Position numbers and translations under genes: made by a program | From: Pseudomonas sp. P5_109 | Lineage (GTDB): Bacteria; Pseudomonadota; Gammaproteobacteria; Pseudomonadales; Pseudomonadaceae | Reading direction: 5' to 3' | Assembly: GCF_034009455.1 (NCBI RefSeq) | Contig: NZ_CP125380.1 | Span: forward strand, 1,529,001-1,593,000 | Length of the DNA: 64,000 bases | The notes under the pieces: generated by a model | What the model was told of the DNA's origin: nothing | Databases searched by the model: none | Seen by the model: only the letters and a program-made list of their open reading frames with translations | Part shown: one piece after another, positions 25,862 to 34,887 of the stretch | How positions within the stretch are numbered: the first letter of the stretch is position 1 | How the letters are laid out: each line of letters begins with the position of its first letter

Positions 25862-25962
25862 GGCTTGTCTCCCGGGCTTTTGTCCCGCCGTGTAACCTCA
25901 ACTGGAGGTCGCCAACTCTCGGACCAGTCACTCGCGATTGCGAGCCGGAACCCTAGTCAGCC
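25862..25962 (-). promoter_or_regulatory. Guanidine-I (ykkC) riboswitch
   Basis: On the minus strand the conserved blocks occur in order and spacing: CTAGGGTTCCGG at 25956-25945, ACTGGTCCGAGAG at 25928-25916, and ACACGGCGGGACAAAAGCCC at 25893-25874, followed by GGGAGA to 25868. These are the diagnostic conserved sequences of the guanidine-I aptamer. It lies about 55 bases before the ATG of the substrate-binding protein gene. A short hairpin with CACCG/CGGTG follows as possible expression platform. Guanidine binding turns such operons on. Confidence 0.95.
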
Positions 25963-26249
25963 ATTGCAAATTGTGGTGCCGCGAACCTGTAGTGACTCCT
26001 GCACTGTTTTGTTAAAGCGAGAGGCGTGCCAAGTCGGCCCAAGCGCTCTAGCGTGGGCAACTGGGTGGTCAGCGGGATTGAGCAGAAGGGCAGGCTGCCT
26101 TGTGATGGTGCGCAGGTGCACCGCATTGGAACGTGTTCGCCGCTGATCCGAAGGTGGGTGCGGCATAGCACTTGATGCGGGTTTGCCAGTCAAAACAGAT
26201 GTCAGCCGGTCTGTGCCGACTGCTGTCACTGGTCTTTACGGAGGCCGCC

Positions 26250-26504
26250 ATGTTACGTCGATTGTTGTTGGGTGCAGTGCTCGGTTTTGGATTGTCTGGC
26301 TGCTACTACTACGACGGTCCTGCCGACGACTACGGGGGATCTTATTACTCCCCCGGTTACTACTCGCCTTATTACTACGGTTACTACGGCCCACGTTATT
26401 ACGGTGGTTATCGCTCCTATTACTACGGGGGGCATGGTTACTACCGTGGCCACGGGTATTACGGCGGTCACGGCGGCGGGCATCACGGCGGTGGCCACCG
26501 TTAA
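26250..26504 (+). CDS. Tyr/Gly/His-rich lipoprotein
   Basis: An 84-residue protein. The lipobox LSGC at residues 15-18 follows a short hydrophobic signal, so it is a lipoprotein. The mature part is almost only Tyr, Gly, Ser, Pro, Arg and His in repeats of YY-spaced groups, ending in a His-Gly run (GHGGGHHGGGHR) that could bind metal. The ATG follows GGAGGCCGCC. No known function. A second Tyr-rich lipoprotein follows. Confidence 0.8.
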   Translation: MLRRLLLGAVLGFGLSGCYYYDGPADDYGGSYYSPGYYSPYYYGYYGPRYYGGYRSYYYGGHGYYRGHGYYGGHGGGHHGGGHR

Positions 26505-26671
26505 TCAGGGCGTGAATGGATGAAAAACCTTTCATCGGGCAGATGTTTCTACTTGTTTCAGGAGCGCACCAGATTGCGAATTCGGTGTCTGATCTTTCGA
26601 CAGTCACTGAATATTTGACTGCCGCCTGCCAGCGTCGCTGGTGTGGCTCACTCGCGGTCCAGGAGGCCGCT

Positions 26672-27109
26672 ATGTATTGCCGAATTCTTCTGCTTGCTGT
26701 GTTGGGATTGTCCCTTGGTGGATGCGTGCCTTATTACGACGAAGGAGGCAGTTACTACAGTTCCGAGGTCTATACCTCGCCATCGCCAGCCTATTACGCC
26801 GGAGGGAGTTCCTACTACTCAAATGGCGGTGGTTACTACACGCCGCCGCCCCGGTATTACGCGCCGCCAGCGCGGTACTACCAGCCAACTCCGCGCTATT
26901 ACTCGCAGCCGCGAATCTATCAACCGTCGCGCTATTACCAGTCGGCTCCTCGTTACTATCAGCCGTCGCGGGGGGACTACCGCATGCATCAGAACCATGG
27001 CTGGGACGGCCGTAACCGCGGAGGCTGGAACAACGACAATCGCAGTCACGACGGGCGCGGCTACCGCAGCGGGCGTGCTGATCACAACGGGCGGGGCAAT
27101 CACCGCTAG
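26672..27109 (+). CDS. Tyr/Pro-rich repeat lipoprotein
   Basis: A 145-residue protein with lipobox LGGC at residues 15-18. The mature part starts with VPYYDEGGSYYSS and then has about eight P-R-Y-Y or similar repeats (RYYAPPARYYQPTPRYYS), followed by an Asn/Arg/Gly/His-rich tail. It starts after AGGAGG. It is a divergent companion of the previous gene, with the same signal-lipobox-Tyr architecture. Likely outer-membrane anchored and disordered. Function unknown. Confidence 0.8.
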   Translation: MYCRILLLAVLGLSLGGCVPYYDEGGSYYSSEVYTSPSPAYYAGGSSYYSNGGGYYTPPPRYYAPPARYYQPTPRYYSQPRIYQPSRYYQSAPRYYQPSRGDYRMHQNHGWDGRNRGGWNNDNRSHDGRGYRSGRADHNGRGNHR

Positions 27110-27132
27110 TTTTGTATAGAACACAGTTCTAA

Positions 27133-27221
27133 TGTGGGAGCGGGCTTGCTCGCGAAGGCGTCGTCTCAGAAACATTGATGTTGTCTGACACTCCGTCTTC
27201 GCGAGCAAGCCCGCTCCCACA
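27133..27221. repeat. REPIN, GTGGGAGCGGGC type
   Basis: TGTGGGAGCGGGCTTGCTCG at 27133 and its inverse ending at 27221. It lies between two convergent genes, so it may stop transcription from both sides. Confidence 0.9.
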
Positions 27222-27237
27222 GTATTGTGTGTGGCTT

Positions 27238-28350
27238 TCAGTATTCGGACAAATCCGCCAGCGGATGCCGACCTTCCCACGCCTTGTGAAAATGCGCCTC
27301 TACCACCGCGTCCGGCACGTTGTTGATGTCCGGCCAGTGCCAGTGCGGCTTCTGATCCTTGTCGATCAAGCGGGCTCGTACGCCTTCGCTGAATTCCGGA
27401 TGACGACAGCAGTTGAGACTCAAGGTGTATTCCATCTGGAAGACTTCGGCCAGCGACAGGTGCCGGGCACGGATGATCTGCTCCCACACCAGACGGGCGG
27501 TCAGTGGCGAGCCTTCGCTCAGGGTCCTGGCCGCGCGGCTCATTAATAGATCGGTGTGATCGCGCAACGCGCTGATGGCCTTCCAGGCGCAACGCACATC
27601 GCTGACATCCAGCAGCTCGTCGATCTGCTGGCGGCGTGGCAGCCACTGGGCTTCGGGCATCTGCGCCACGGCTTCCTGCTGCAAGGCCTTGAGCAGGCTG
27701 TTGAGCTGCATCGGTGTCTGTTCCTGCCAGTTCAATTGCAACAGGCCTTCGATCAATTCCGGCTGCTGTTCGTCGAGCAGGAAACGATCGGCCAGGTCCA
27801 GGTCGATGGCATCGCGGCCGTTCATGTGTGCGCCGGTCAGGCCCAGGAACAATCCGAGCTTGCCGGGCAGGCGCGACAGAAACCAACTGGCGCCAACGTC
27901 CGGGTACAGGCCGATGCTGATCTCCGGCATCGCCAGGCGGCTGCTCGGCGTGACAATGCGGATGCCTGCGCCTTGCAACAACCCCATGCCACCGCCAAGC
28001 ACATAGCCGTGGCCCCAACAGATCAGCGGTTTGGGGTAGGTGTGGAGTTTGAAGTCCAGGCGATACTCCGCCGCAAAAAACTGCGCGGCCAGTGGCGGCA
28101 CTTCGCCCGGATGGACGCGACAGGCTTCCACCAGGCTGCGCACTTCGCCGCCGGCGCAAAAGGCCTTGGCGCCATTGCCGCGCAACAGGACGCAGACAAT
28201 TTGCGGGTCCTTGGCCCAGGCCTCCATGCGGTCGCGCAGGGCGTTGATCATCGGCAGGGACAGGGCGTTCAGGGATTTTTCGGCATCCAGGCTGGCGACG
28301 CCGATGCGGGCGCCGTCGGTGCCGGTGAGTTCTTCGAAGTGCAGATTCAT
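27238..28350 (-). CDS. Enoyl-CoA hydratase/isomerase, 3-hydroxyisobutyryl-CoA hydrolase type
   Basis: A 370-residue member of the crotonase family of the longer ECH_2 (HIBCH) type. The oxyanion-hole segment GAKAFCAGGEVRSLVEA is near residue 60, and the catalytic PEISIGLYPDVGASWFLSRL is near 135. Acts on a CoA thioester, possibly in valine breakdown, though no valine-pathway gene is near. The ATG at 28350 is preferred; upstream in-frame codons lie in the intergenic region. Confidence 0.86.
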   Translation of the reverse strand: MNLHFEELTGTDGARIGVASLDAEKSLNALSLPMINALRDRMEAWAKDPQIVCVLLRGNGAKAFCAGGEVRSLVEACRVHPGEVPPLAAQFFAAEYRLDFKLHTYPKPLICWGHGYVLGGGMGLLQGAGIRIVTPSSRLAMPEISIGLYPDVGASWFLSRLPGKLGLFLGLTGAHMNGRDAIDLDLADRFLLDEQQPELIEGLLQLNWQEQTPMQLNSLLKALQQEAVAQMPEAQWLPRRQQIDELLDVSDVRCAWKAISALRDHTDLLMSRAARTLSEGSPLTARLVWEQIIRARHLSLAEVFQMEYTLSLNCCRHPEFSEGVRARLIDKDQKPHWHWPDINNVPDAVVEAHFHKAWEGRHPLADLSEY

Positions 28351-28482
28351 CGTGACCTCGATCGGGAATTTGAGGGTTAAGTATGATCGCTGTGTGGGAA
28401 AGTGCCGGTTCTGCGTCAGATCAATTGACAAGCGTGGCGCGCTTTCCTAGGGTTCGCCCCATTGCTTTTGCCGGATGTAACC

Positions 28483-29175
28483 ATGACTGCTGACGACCGT
28501 ATCAAACTCGAACCGAGCTGGAAGGAGGCCCTGCGTGCCGAATTCGACCAGCCCTACATGACAGAGTTGCGAAACTTCCTGCAACAGGAGCGGGCGGCCG
28601 GCAAGGAGATCTATCCACCCGGCCCGATGATCTTCAACGCGCTCAATTCCACGCCGCTGGACAAGGTCAAGGTGGTGATCCTCGGCCAGGATCCTTATCA
28701 CGGCCCGGGCCAGGCCCATGGCTTGTGCTTCTCGGTGCAACCCGGCGTGCCGGCGCCGCCGTCGCTGGTGAACATCTATAAAGAACTCAAGCGCGACCTG
28801 AATATCGACATTCCCAACCACGGCTACCTGCAAAGCTGGGCCGATCAGGGCGTGCTGATGCTCAACACCACCATGACCGTCGAGCGCGCCAATGCCAATG
28901 CGCACAAGGACAAGGGCTGGCAGTTTTTCACCGATCGGGTCATTGAAGTGGTCAGCCAGCAGCAGCCGCACCTGGTGTTCATGCTGTGGGGCGCCCATGC
29001 CCAGAGCAAGCAGAAGCTGATCGATGCCACCAAGCACCTGGTGTTGACCTCGGTGCATCCGTCTCCGCTGTCGGCCTATCGCGGCTTCCTCGGTTGCGGG
29101 CACTTCGGCCGAACCAACAAGTTTCTGGAACAGAATGGCGAGACGCCGATCGAGTGGCGGTTGCCGCCGGTTTAA
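28483..29175 (+). CDS. ung: Uracil-DNA glycosylase
   Basis: A 230-residue family-1 UDG: the water-activating loop [14 protein letters not shown] is present at about residues 69-82 and the Leu-intercalation loop [11 protein letters not shown] near 193. It removes uracil from DNA. The ATG at 28483 ([13 protein letters not shown]) fits the family; a frame starting seven codons earlier is unlikely. The 3' REP lies 20 bases past the stop. Confidence 0.95.
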   Translation: MTADDRIKLEPSWKEALRAEFDQPYMTELRNFLQQERAAGKEIYPPGPMIFNALNSTPLDKVKVVILGQDPYHGPGQAHGLCFSVQPGVPAPPSLVNIYKELKRDLNIDIPNHGYLQSWADQGVLMLNTTMTVERANANAHKDKGWQFFTDRVIEVVSQQQPHLVFMLWGAHAQSKQKLIDATKHLVLTSVHPSPLSAYRGFLGCGHFGRTNKFLEQNGETPIEWRLPPV

Positions 29176-29194
29176 GCGTTGATTTGGAGGACCT

Positions 29195-29260
29195 CTTCGC
29201 GAGCAAGCCCGCTCCCACAGGGAACACACGAACCCTGTGGGAGCGGGCTTGCTCGCGAAG
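29195..29260. repeat. Compact REPIN between ung and abrB-type gene
   Basis: CTTCGCGAGCAAGCCCGCTC ... inverse GAGCGGGCTTGCTCGCGAAG with only an 18-base centre (CAGGGAACACACGAACCC). The short spacer makes a strong hairpin between convergent genes, so it probably acts as a terminator. Confidence 0.85.
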
Positions 29261-29276
29261 CAGACACCTCGGTCTA

Positions 29277-30317
29277 TCAGACTGAATCCGGATTCCGGTT
29301 CCAATACTTGAACAACGGCTCCGCCAGAAACAGCACAAACAGCAACCGCATCACCTGCATCGCCGTCACCAGCGGTACCGACAATTGCAGGGTTTCCGCC
29401 GTCAGGCTCATCTCGGCAATCCCGCCTGGCATCATGCCCAGGGTCAGCGACCGCAGATCCAGGTGGGTCAATGCACTCAAGCCCAAGGCCGCTGCCGTCG
29501 CAATCAACATGGTCAACACCGTGCCGATCAAGGTACGGCCCATGAACGATGGCGCACGCCGGAAGAACTGCCGGTTGAAGTGACAGCCCAGCCCGCTGCC
29601 GATCAGCCATTGGCCGATCTGGCTGCCGCCGTTGGGCAAGCCGATGTGCAGATCCCAACCAATGCTGACGGCGGCACTGACCAGCAACGGCCCGAACAGC
29701 CAGGGGTTGGGTTGACGCAGGCGTTCCCAGATCCAGGCCGCCAACGCGCCAGCAGGAAACAACACCGCCAGCCAGCGCCAGTCGATGCTGCCCGCGTGGG
29801 CAATCGGCGCACCGTCGCCCAACAGATACTTGAAAGCCGCCGGCACGCAGAGCACCACAACCAACACCCGCAGACTCTGCCCCGCCGCCACACGGCTGAG
29901 CACCGCACCATTGCGGGCACCGAGGTTGACCATCTCCCCGGAACCGCCAGGCATGCTGGAAAAGAACGCCGTGGCGCGATCTTCACCGGTGCGGCGCATC
30001 AGCCACACGCCGACCACGGCAGACAGGCTGGTGACCAACGCACCGAAGAAGATCAGACCGAAATGACTCAGCACCTGCTCCATCACCAGCGGGGTGAAGT
30101 GCAGGCCAATGCCGATACCGACGATCCACTGGCCGCACTTGCGGCCGCCAGGGATTTCGGCCAATTGCCAGGGTGTCAGGCAGCGCACGAGGATGATCGC
30201 CAGCAACGAGCCGACCATCCACGGCAAAGGCCAGCCGACCTGGCTGGCGAGGTAACCGCCCAGCAGGCCGACCAGCGGGGTTCCCCACCAGGCTTTGAAG
30301 GTGGACCGATCAGACAT
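29277..30317 (-). CDS. AbrB-family membrane protein
   Basis: A 346-residue inner-membrane protein with about ten helices in two related halves: PGGSGEMVNLGARNG in the first half and PGGIAEMSLTAET in the second. This is the AbrB/YzbB duplication family (DUF belonging to old 'ammonia monooxygenase' annotations). Its start overlaps the tctA stop by eight bases, so it belongs to the tct operon. It may add a regulatory or transport function. Confidence 0.85.
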   Translation of the reverse strand: MSDRSTFKAWWGTPLVGLLGGYLASQVGWPLPWMVGSLLAIILVRCLTPWQLAEIPGGRKCGQWIVGIGIGLHFTPLVMEQVLSHFGLIFFGALVTSLSAVVGVWLMRRTGEDRATAFFSSMPGGSGEMVNLGARNGAVLSRVAAGQSLRVLVVVLCVPAAFKYLLGDGAPIAHAGSIDWRWLAVLFPAGALAAWIWERLRQPNPWLFGPLLVSAAVSIGWDLHIGLPNGGSQIGQWLIGSGLGCHFNRQFFRRAPSFMGRTLIGTVLTMLIATAAALGLSALTHLDLRSLTLGMMPGGIAEMSLTAETLQLSVPLVTAMQVMRLLFVLFLAEPLFKYWNRNPDSV

Positions 30318-31824
30318 CGGCGATAGCGCGTTGCGCGGCCGAACGTTTGCGCCAGATGCGGATAAGCGGCATCAGCAGCATGATCGCGGTCAGGACCCAG
30401 CAACCGAAGGTGATCGGGCTCGACCAGAGGATTTCCAGCGCACCGTTGGAAATCGACAGGGCGCGGCGCAGGTTTTGTTCCATCAATCCTCCGAGGATGA
30501 AGCCCAGCAATACCGGCGACAGCGGGAAGTCCAGCTTGCGCAGGATATACCCGAAGATGCCGATGCCGATCATCAGGAACAGGTCGAACGTTGTCGCGTG
30601 CACCGCGTAGACGCCGATCCCGGTAATGATCGCGATCACCGGCACCAGTGCCCAGTTCGGCACGGCAAGGATACGGGTGAAGATACGGATCATCGGAATG
30701 TTGAGGATCACCAGCATCACGTTGGCGATGAACAACGAAGCGATCAGGCCCCAGACGATGTCCGGTTGCTGTTGGAACAGCAGCGGGCCCGGAGTGATGT
30801 TGTACAGCGACAGTGCGCCGATCATCACCGCCGTGGTACCCGAGCCTGGAACGCCGAGGGTGAGCATCGGCACCAGCGCACCGCAAGCCGCACCACCGAT
30901 GGCGGTTTCCGGCGCCGCGAGGCCGCGCATGTCGCCCTGGCCGAAAGTACCCTTGGCACCCGCCATGCGTTTTTCGGTCATGTAGGCCACGGCACTGGCC
31001 AGGGTCGCACCGGCACCGGGCAACACGCCCATGATGAAACCCAGTACGCCGCAACGGATGTTCACCACGAACACCGACGCCGCTTCCTTGAAATTGAACA
31101 TCATCCGGCCGGTGGCTTTCACCGCTTCCTGGCCGTGGTGGGTTTTTTCCAGCAGCAGGAGGATTTCGCTGATGGAGAACAGACCCAGCACCAGCACGAC
31201 GAACTGGATGCCGTCGGTCAGGTGGATGTTGTCCCCGGTGAAACGGTACACACCGCTGTTGGCGTCGATGCCGACGGTCGACAGGAACAGGCCGATCAGC
31301 GCTGCGATGAACGTCTTCAGCGGACGGTCACCGGCCATGCCGCCGAGGCAGACAATCGCAAAGACCATCAGTACGAAATATTCCGCCGGGCCGAAGGCAA
31401 TCGCCCATTTCGCCAGCAGCGGGGCGAACAGCACCATGCCGCAGGTGGCGATAAAGGCACCGATGAACGAGCTCCATGCCGACAGCGACAGCGCTACACC
31501 GGCCAGGCCTTTGCGCGCCATCGGGTAACCGTCGAGGGTGGTCATCACGGTGGACGCTTCGCCCGGGATGTTCAGCAGGATCGAGCTGATCCGGCCGCCG
31601 TATTCGCAACCCAGGTACACCGCCGCCAGCAGGATCAGCGCCGACTCCGGTGGCAGGCCGAGGGCGAATGCGATCGGGATCAACAGTGCCACGCCGTTGA
31701 TCGGCCCCAGGCCCGGCAACAGGCCGACCACGGTGCCGATCAGGGTGCCGCACAGCGCGGTCACCAAGTTGTACGGGCTCAGCGCGACGCCGAAACCCTG
31801 ACCCAAATAGCCAAGAGTATCCAT
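30310..31824 (-). CDS. tctA: Tripartite tricarboxylate transporter, large membrane subunit TctA
   Basis: A 504-residue protein with about 11-12 helices. The TctA signature GLLPGLGPINGVALLIPIAF near residues 32-51 and its repeat GVLPGAGATLASAVAY near 255 are clear. It forms the transport channel for citrate-type tricarboxylates, driven by ion gradient, together with TctB and TctC. The ATG at 31824 lies one base after the tctB stop, so they are coupled. Confidence 0.93.
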   Translation of the reverse strand: MDTLGYLGQGFGVALSPYNLVTALCGTLIGTVVGLLPGLGPINGVALLIPIAFALGLPPESALILLAAVYLGCEYGGRISSILLNIPGEASTVMTTLDGYPMARKGLAGVALSLSAWSSFIGAFIATCGMVLFAPLLAKWAIAFGPAEYFVLMVFAIVCLGGMAGDRPLKTFIAALIGLFLSTVGIDANSGVYRFTGDNIHLTDGIQFVVLVLGLFSISEILLLLEKTHHGQEAVKATGRMMFNFKEAASVFVVNIRCGVLGFIMGVLPGAGATLASAVAYMTEKRMAGAKGTFGQGDMRGLAAPETAIGGAACGALVPMLTLGVPGSGTTAVMIGALSLYNITPGPLLFQQQPDIVWGLIASLFIANVMLVILNIPMIRIFTRILAVPNWALVPVIAIITGIGVYAVHATTFDLFLMIGIGIFGYILRKLDFPLSPVLLGFILGGLMEQNLRRALSISNGALEILWSSPITFGCWVLTAIMLLMPLIRIWRKRSAAQRAIADV

Positions 31825-31825
31825 A

Positions 31826-32284
31826 TCAGTTCTCCAGAACGTCGAGCACGCCAAGGGGCAGCGGCACGTCCATCAACTTGTCGAACAGCAGGTAGAGGCC
31901 GACGGCCATCAGGCTGATGATCATGATGCTTGGCACCCAGCGACCGCCATACAGACGGGCCATGGGCACGCCGATCAGGATGCTGGCGACGATGAAACCC
32001 AGGGGTTCGAAGGTGCCGGCGAACACCAGTAACAGCACTACGCAGATGCCGATCTTGGTCAGGGTTTCGCGGTCCAGCGGCGGCTCGTCATCGCTGTGCT
32101 TGATCGGCGCGGGACGAAACACCATGTACAACAGCGCCGAGCCCATCAGGCCGAGCATCAGCAATGGAAAGGCCCGAGGCCCCACCGGTTCGTAGGAAAA
32201 AGCCGCTTGGTACGGCCATGCCATCAGCGCCAGGCCGAGGCAGACCAGCAACAGCACCGAAGCAAAAATGCGTTGTAAGAGCAT
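31826..32284 (-). CDS. tctB: Tripartite tricarboxylate transporter, small subunit TctB
   Basis: A 152-residue protein with four hydrophobic segments (RIFASVLLLVCLGLALMAW, AFPLLMLGLMGSALLYMVF, two near the C terminus), the usual TctB topology. The ATG at 32284 (MLLQRIFASV) follows GAGTTCCCCC weakly. Located between tctC and tctA in the expected order. Confidence 0.9.
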   Translation of the reverse strand: MLLQRIFASVLLLVCLGLALMAWPYQAAFSYEPVGPRAFPLLMLGLMGSALLYMVFRPAPIKHSDDEPPLDRETLTKIGICVVLLLVFAGTFEPLGFIVASILIGVPMARLYGGRWVPSIMIISLMAVGLYLLFDKLMDVPLPLGVLDVLEN

Positions 32285-32343
32285 GGGGGAACTCCTGTGC
32301 CGCGACTCCGCCAAACGGAGCCGCGGCCGCTAGACAGAGACGA

Positions 32344-33321
32344 TCACTGGATCAGGCCGAACTCTTTGGCCAGCACTTTGTAGTCCGCGACCTGCTTCTT
32401 CACGTAGGTGTCCAGCTCCGGGCCGGTCATGGCGAACGGGAAGAGCTCGCGCTGATCGCGCAACTTGGCGAAGTCTTCGGAAGCCAGCAGTTTGTCGAAG
32501 GCCGCTTTCCACCAGGCATAGTCTTCGTCGCTGACTTTTGGCCCCAGGTAGAAACCGCGCACCACCGGCCAGACGATGTCATAGCCTTGCTCGCGGGCAG
32601 TCGGAATGTCCTTCATTTCCGGCTCGTCCAGGCGTTTGTCGGAGAACACCGCCAGCAGGCGCATGTCACCGCTCTGGATGTGCGGCATGGAGTCGGAGAT
32701 GTCGGTGCTGCCGACCTGGATGTGACCGCCGAGCAGAGCAGTGGCGATTTCGCCGCCACCTTCGAGGGCCACATAGCGCAGGTCACGCGGGTTGATCCCG
32801 GCGGCCTTGGCGATCAGCGCGGTCTGCATCCAGTCCTGACTGCCGACGGTGCCGCCGGAGCCGATCACCACTTTGCTCGGATCTTTCTTCAGTGCCTGCA
32901 CGAGGTCGTCGAGGGTCTTGTAGGGCGAATCGCTCTTCACGGCGATGGCGCCGTAGCTGGTGCCGACGGCGGCCAGCCAGCGCACGTTGGTTTCATCGAA
33001 ACGACCAAACTTGCCCTGGGCCAGGTTCAGTAGCGAACCGCTGGACCAGGCCACCAGGGTGCCGGCATCGGCCGGACGCTGGGCGACCACCGCGTTGTAC
33101 GCCACCGCGCCGACACCGCCGGGCATGTAGGTCACGCGCATCGGTTTGGTCAGCAGTTTTTCATTGACCAGCGCGCTTTGCGCCAGCTTGCAGGTCAGGT
33201 CGAAACCACCGCCGGGCGAGGCCGGGGCGATGCATTCCGGGCGTTTTGGCTCGGCGAGTGCCTGACCAGTGAACAGCAGGACGCTGGCGGCGAGGGCTAG
33301 TTTACGCATTGACAGGTTCAT
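32344..33321 (-). CDS. tctC: Tricarboxylate-binding periplasmic protein TctC
   Basis: A 325-residue protein with a signal peptide (MNLSMRKLALAASVLLFTGQALA) and the Bug/TctC fold: ECIAPASPGGGFDLTCKLAQ near residue 31 is the conserved P loop of tricarboxylate-binding proteins. It presents citrate or cis-aconitate to TctAB. It is the first gene of the tct transport operon after the porin. Confidence 0.93.
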   Translation of the reverse strand: MNLSMRKLALAASVLLFTGQALAEPKRPECIAPASPGGGFDLTCKLAQSALVNEKLLTKPMRVTYMPGGVGAVAYNAVVAQRPADAGTLVAWSSGSLLNLAQGKFGRFDETNVRWLAAVGTSYGAIAVKSDSPYKTLDDLVQALKKDPSKVVIGSGGTVGSQDWMQTALIAKAAGINPRDLRYVALEGGGEIATALLGGHIQVGSTDISDSMPHIQSGDMRLLAVFSDKRLDEPEMKDIPTAREQGYDIVWPVVRGFYLGPKVSDEDYAWWKAAFDKLLASEDFAKLRDQRELFPFAMTGPELDTYVKKQVADYKVLAKEFGLIQ

Positions 33322-33360
33322 TCAAGTCTCCTTGGGAGTTGTTGTTATCGACGTACTGAA

Positions 33361-34650
33361 TTACCAAAGGGCAACGCTGTAGCTCACCAGCAGACGTACT
33401 TCATCGGCATCGCGAGCGGAGTAGTTGGAGCGGTAAGTGGCATTGCGCAGGCGCACGGCGACATCCTTGAGTGCGCCGCTTTGTACTACATATTTGATCT
33501 CGGAGTTGCGCTCCCACTCTTTGCCTTCGTCACCGTTCTTGAGCTTGATGTTGTCACCGCTCACGTAACGGCTCATGAAGCTCAGGCCAGGGATGCCGAG
33601 GGTGACGAAGTCGAAGTCATAACGCGCTTGCCAGGAACGCTCTTCGGCGCCGGCAAAGTCGTTGATCTGCACGAAGTTCACGAGGTACGGGTCGGCGCCA
33701 TCCACATACGGGAAAGCGCTGTCGCCGGACATGTGCTGGTAGCCGGCGCTGAACTTGTGTCCGCTCAGGGCGTAACTCACCAGGCCGTTGAGGGATTTGT
33801 TGTCGATCTTGCCGCCGCGGGCTTCGCCCTGGTCGTCACTGATCGCAAACCGCAGGTCGGTGCCAAAGGTGCCGGGGCCGAAGGGCTGCGAGGCGATCAA
33901 CCCGAGAAAATGCTGGTTGTAGACTTCACCGAGTTGCGCGAAGTGATAGCTGCCGGTGATCTTGTCGGTGAACTTGTAGTCCAGGCCGCCAAAGTCAAAG
34001 TGGTCGCCCGCTACGGTGCCCGCAAAACGGCTATTTTTGTTATTGAGGGCAATGTCCTCGAAGTCGGTGCTGTCGCGGTCCTTGGCTTTGTCCAGGCGCC
34101 CGCCGGTGAAGGTCAGGTTCTTGATCTCTTTGGAGGTCAGCATGCCGCCTTCAAAGGTCTGCGGCAGGATGCGCCCGTCGTTGGGCTTGAGGATCGGCAG
34201 TTCCGGCATCAGGGTGCCGATTTTCAGCTCGCTGGCGGAGATTTTCATTTTGCCGGTCAGGCCCAGCTTGGAGTATTCGTCGACGGCTCGCCCATCGTCG
34301 GTCGGCAGCAGACCGGTACCGGTACGGTCCGGGCTCGAATCGAGCTTGACCCCCATCATGCCCAACGCATCGACACCGAACCCCACGGTGCCCTCGGTGT
34401 AGCCTGATTTCAGATTGAGCATGAACCCCTGGGCCCACTCGTCACGCTTGGACTGTTGGGCACTGGTGCCGTCGCGAAAATCGCGATTGAAGTACATGTT
34501 GCGGGTTTCGAAAGTGGCCGAGCTGTCTTCGAAGAAGGCGGCCTGGCTCAACGGTGAAAAACCGGCAAGGGCGGCAGCGCTGGCAAGCGCAGTGTGGCTG
34601 AAACGGGAGAGGCGGGCAGGCGCGATAGCCTGGGTCTGCAAGGACTGCAT
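33361..34650 (-). CDS. opdH: OprD-family porin, tricarboxylate type
   Basis: A 429-residue outer-membrane beta barrel. It has a signal peptide of about 37 residues, then the OprD-type start FFEDSSATFETRNMYFNRDF, and alternating amphipathic strands ending in VRLLVSYSVALW with the terminal Trp. In P. aeruginosa OpdH is the cis-aconitate/tricarboxylate porin next to tctABC and controlled by TctDE, and the gene order here is the same. It is the first gene of the tct operon, divergent from tctD. Confidence 0.88.
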   Translation of the reverse strand: MQSLQTQAIAPARLSRFSHTALASAAALAGFSPLSQAAFFEDSSATFETRNMYFNRDFRDGTSAQQSKRDEWAQGFMLNLKSGYTEGTVGFGVDALGMMGVKLDSSPDRTGTGLLPTDDGRAVDEYSKLGLTGKMKISASELKIGTLMPELPILKPNDGRILPQTFEGGMLTSKEIKNLTFTGGRLDKAKDRDSTDFEDIALNNKNSRFAGTVAGDHFDFGGLDYKFTDKITGSYHFAQLGEVYNQHFLGLIASQPFGPGTFGTDLRFAISDDQGEARGGKIDNKSLNGLVSYALSGHKFSAGYQHMSGDSAFPYVDGADPYLVNFVQINDFAGAEERSWQARYDFDFVTLGIPGLSFMSRYVSGDNIKLKNGDEGKEWERNSEIKYVVQSGALKDVAVRLRNATYRSNYSARDADEVRLLVSYSVALW

Positions 34651-34887
34651 GGATGACTTACTCCGTTTATTGTTCTTATTTGTCGAAAACGCTTCGAGGC
34701 GTTTTTCGTATCGCTGCGTGGCTTCAGCGACGGCAGTCGAAACTGTCCGTGGCTGGACTGTAACGGGCTAACCTTTCGCTAAGCTTTCAGCTGACTTTCA
34801 CGGTTCTCGGGCTTCACAGCGGCGGATGCGGCTGTAAACTTCGCGCCAAAGAATGGCGTCGACCATCCCTGAATGAGGTAAAGATCC
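34651..34887. promoter_or_regulatory. Divergent promoter region between opdH and tctD
   Basis: A 237-base spacer, AT-rich at the opdH side, holding the promoters of both transcripts. It is the expected place for TctD binding and catabolite control, but I cannot define the operators from sequence alone. Confidence 0.5.

Noticed and set aside
26819..28159. 446-codon minus-strand frame
   Set aside because: It runs antisense through the Tyr-rich lipoprotein, across a REPIN and in the wrong frame through the enoyl-CoA hydratase gene. It is a high-GC shadow frame.
28447..29658. 403-codon minus-strand frame
   Set aside because: Antisense to ung and across a REPIN into the AbrB-type gene. No domain or start signal.
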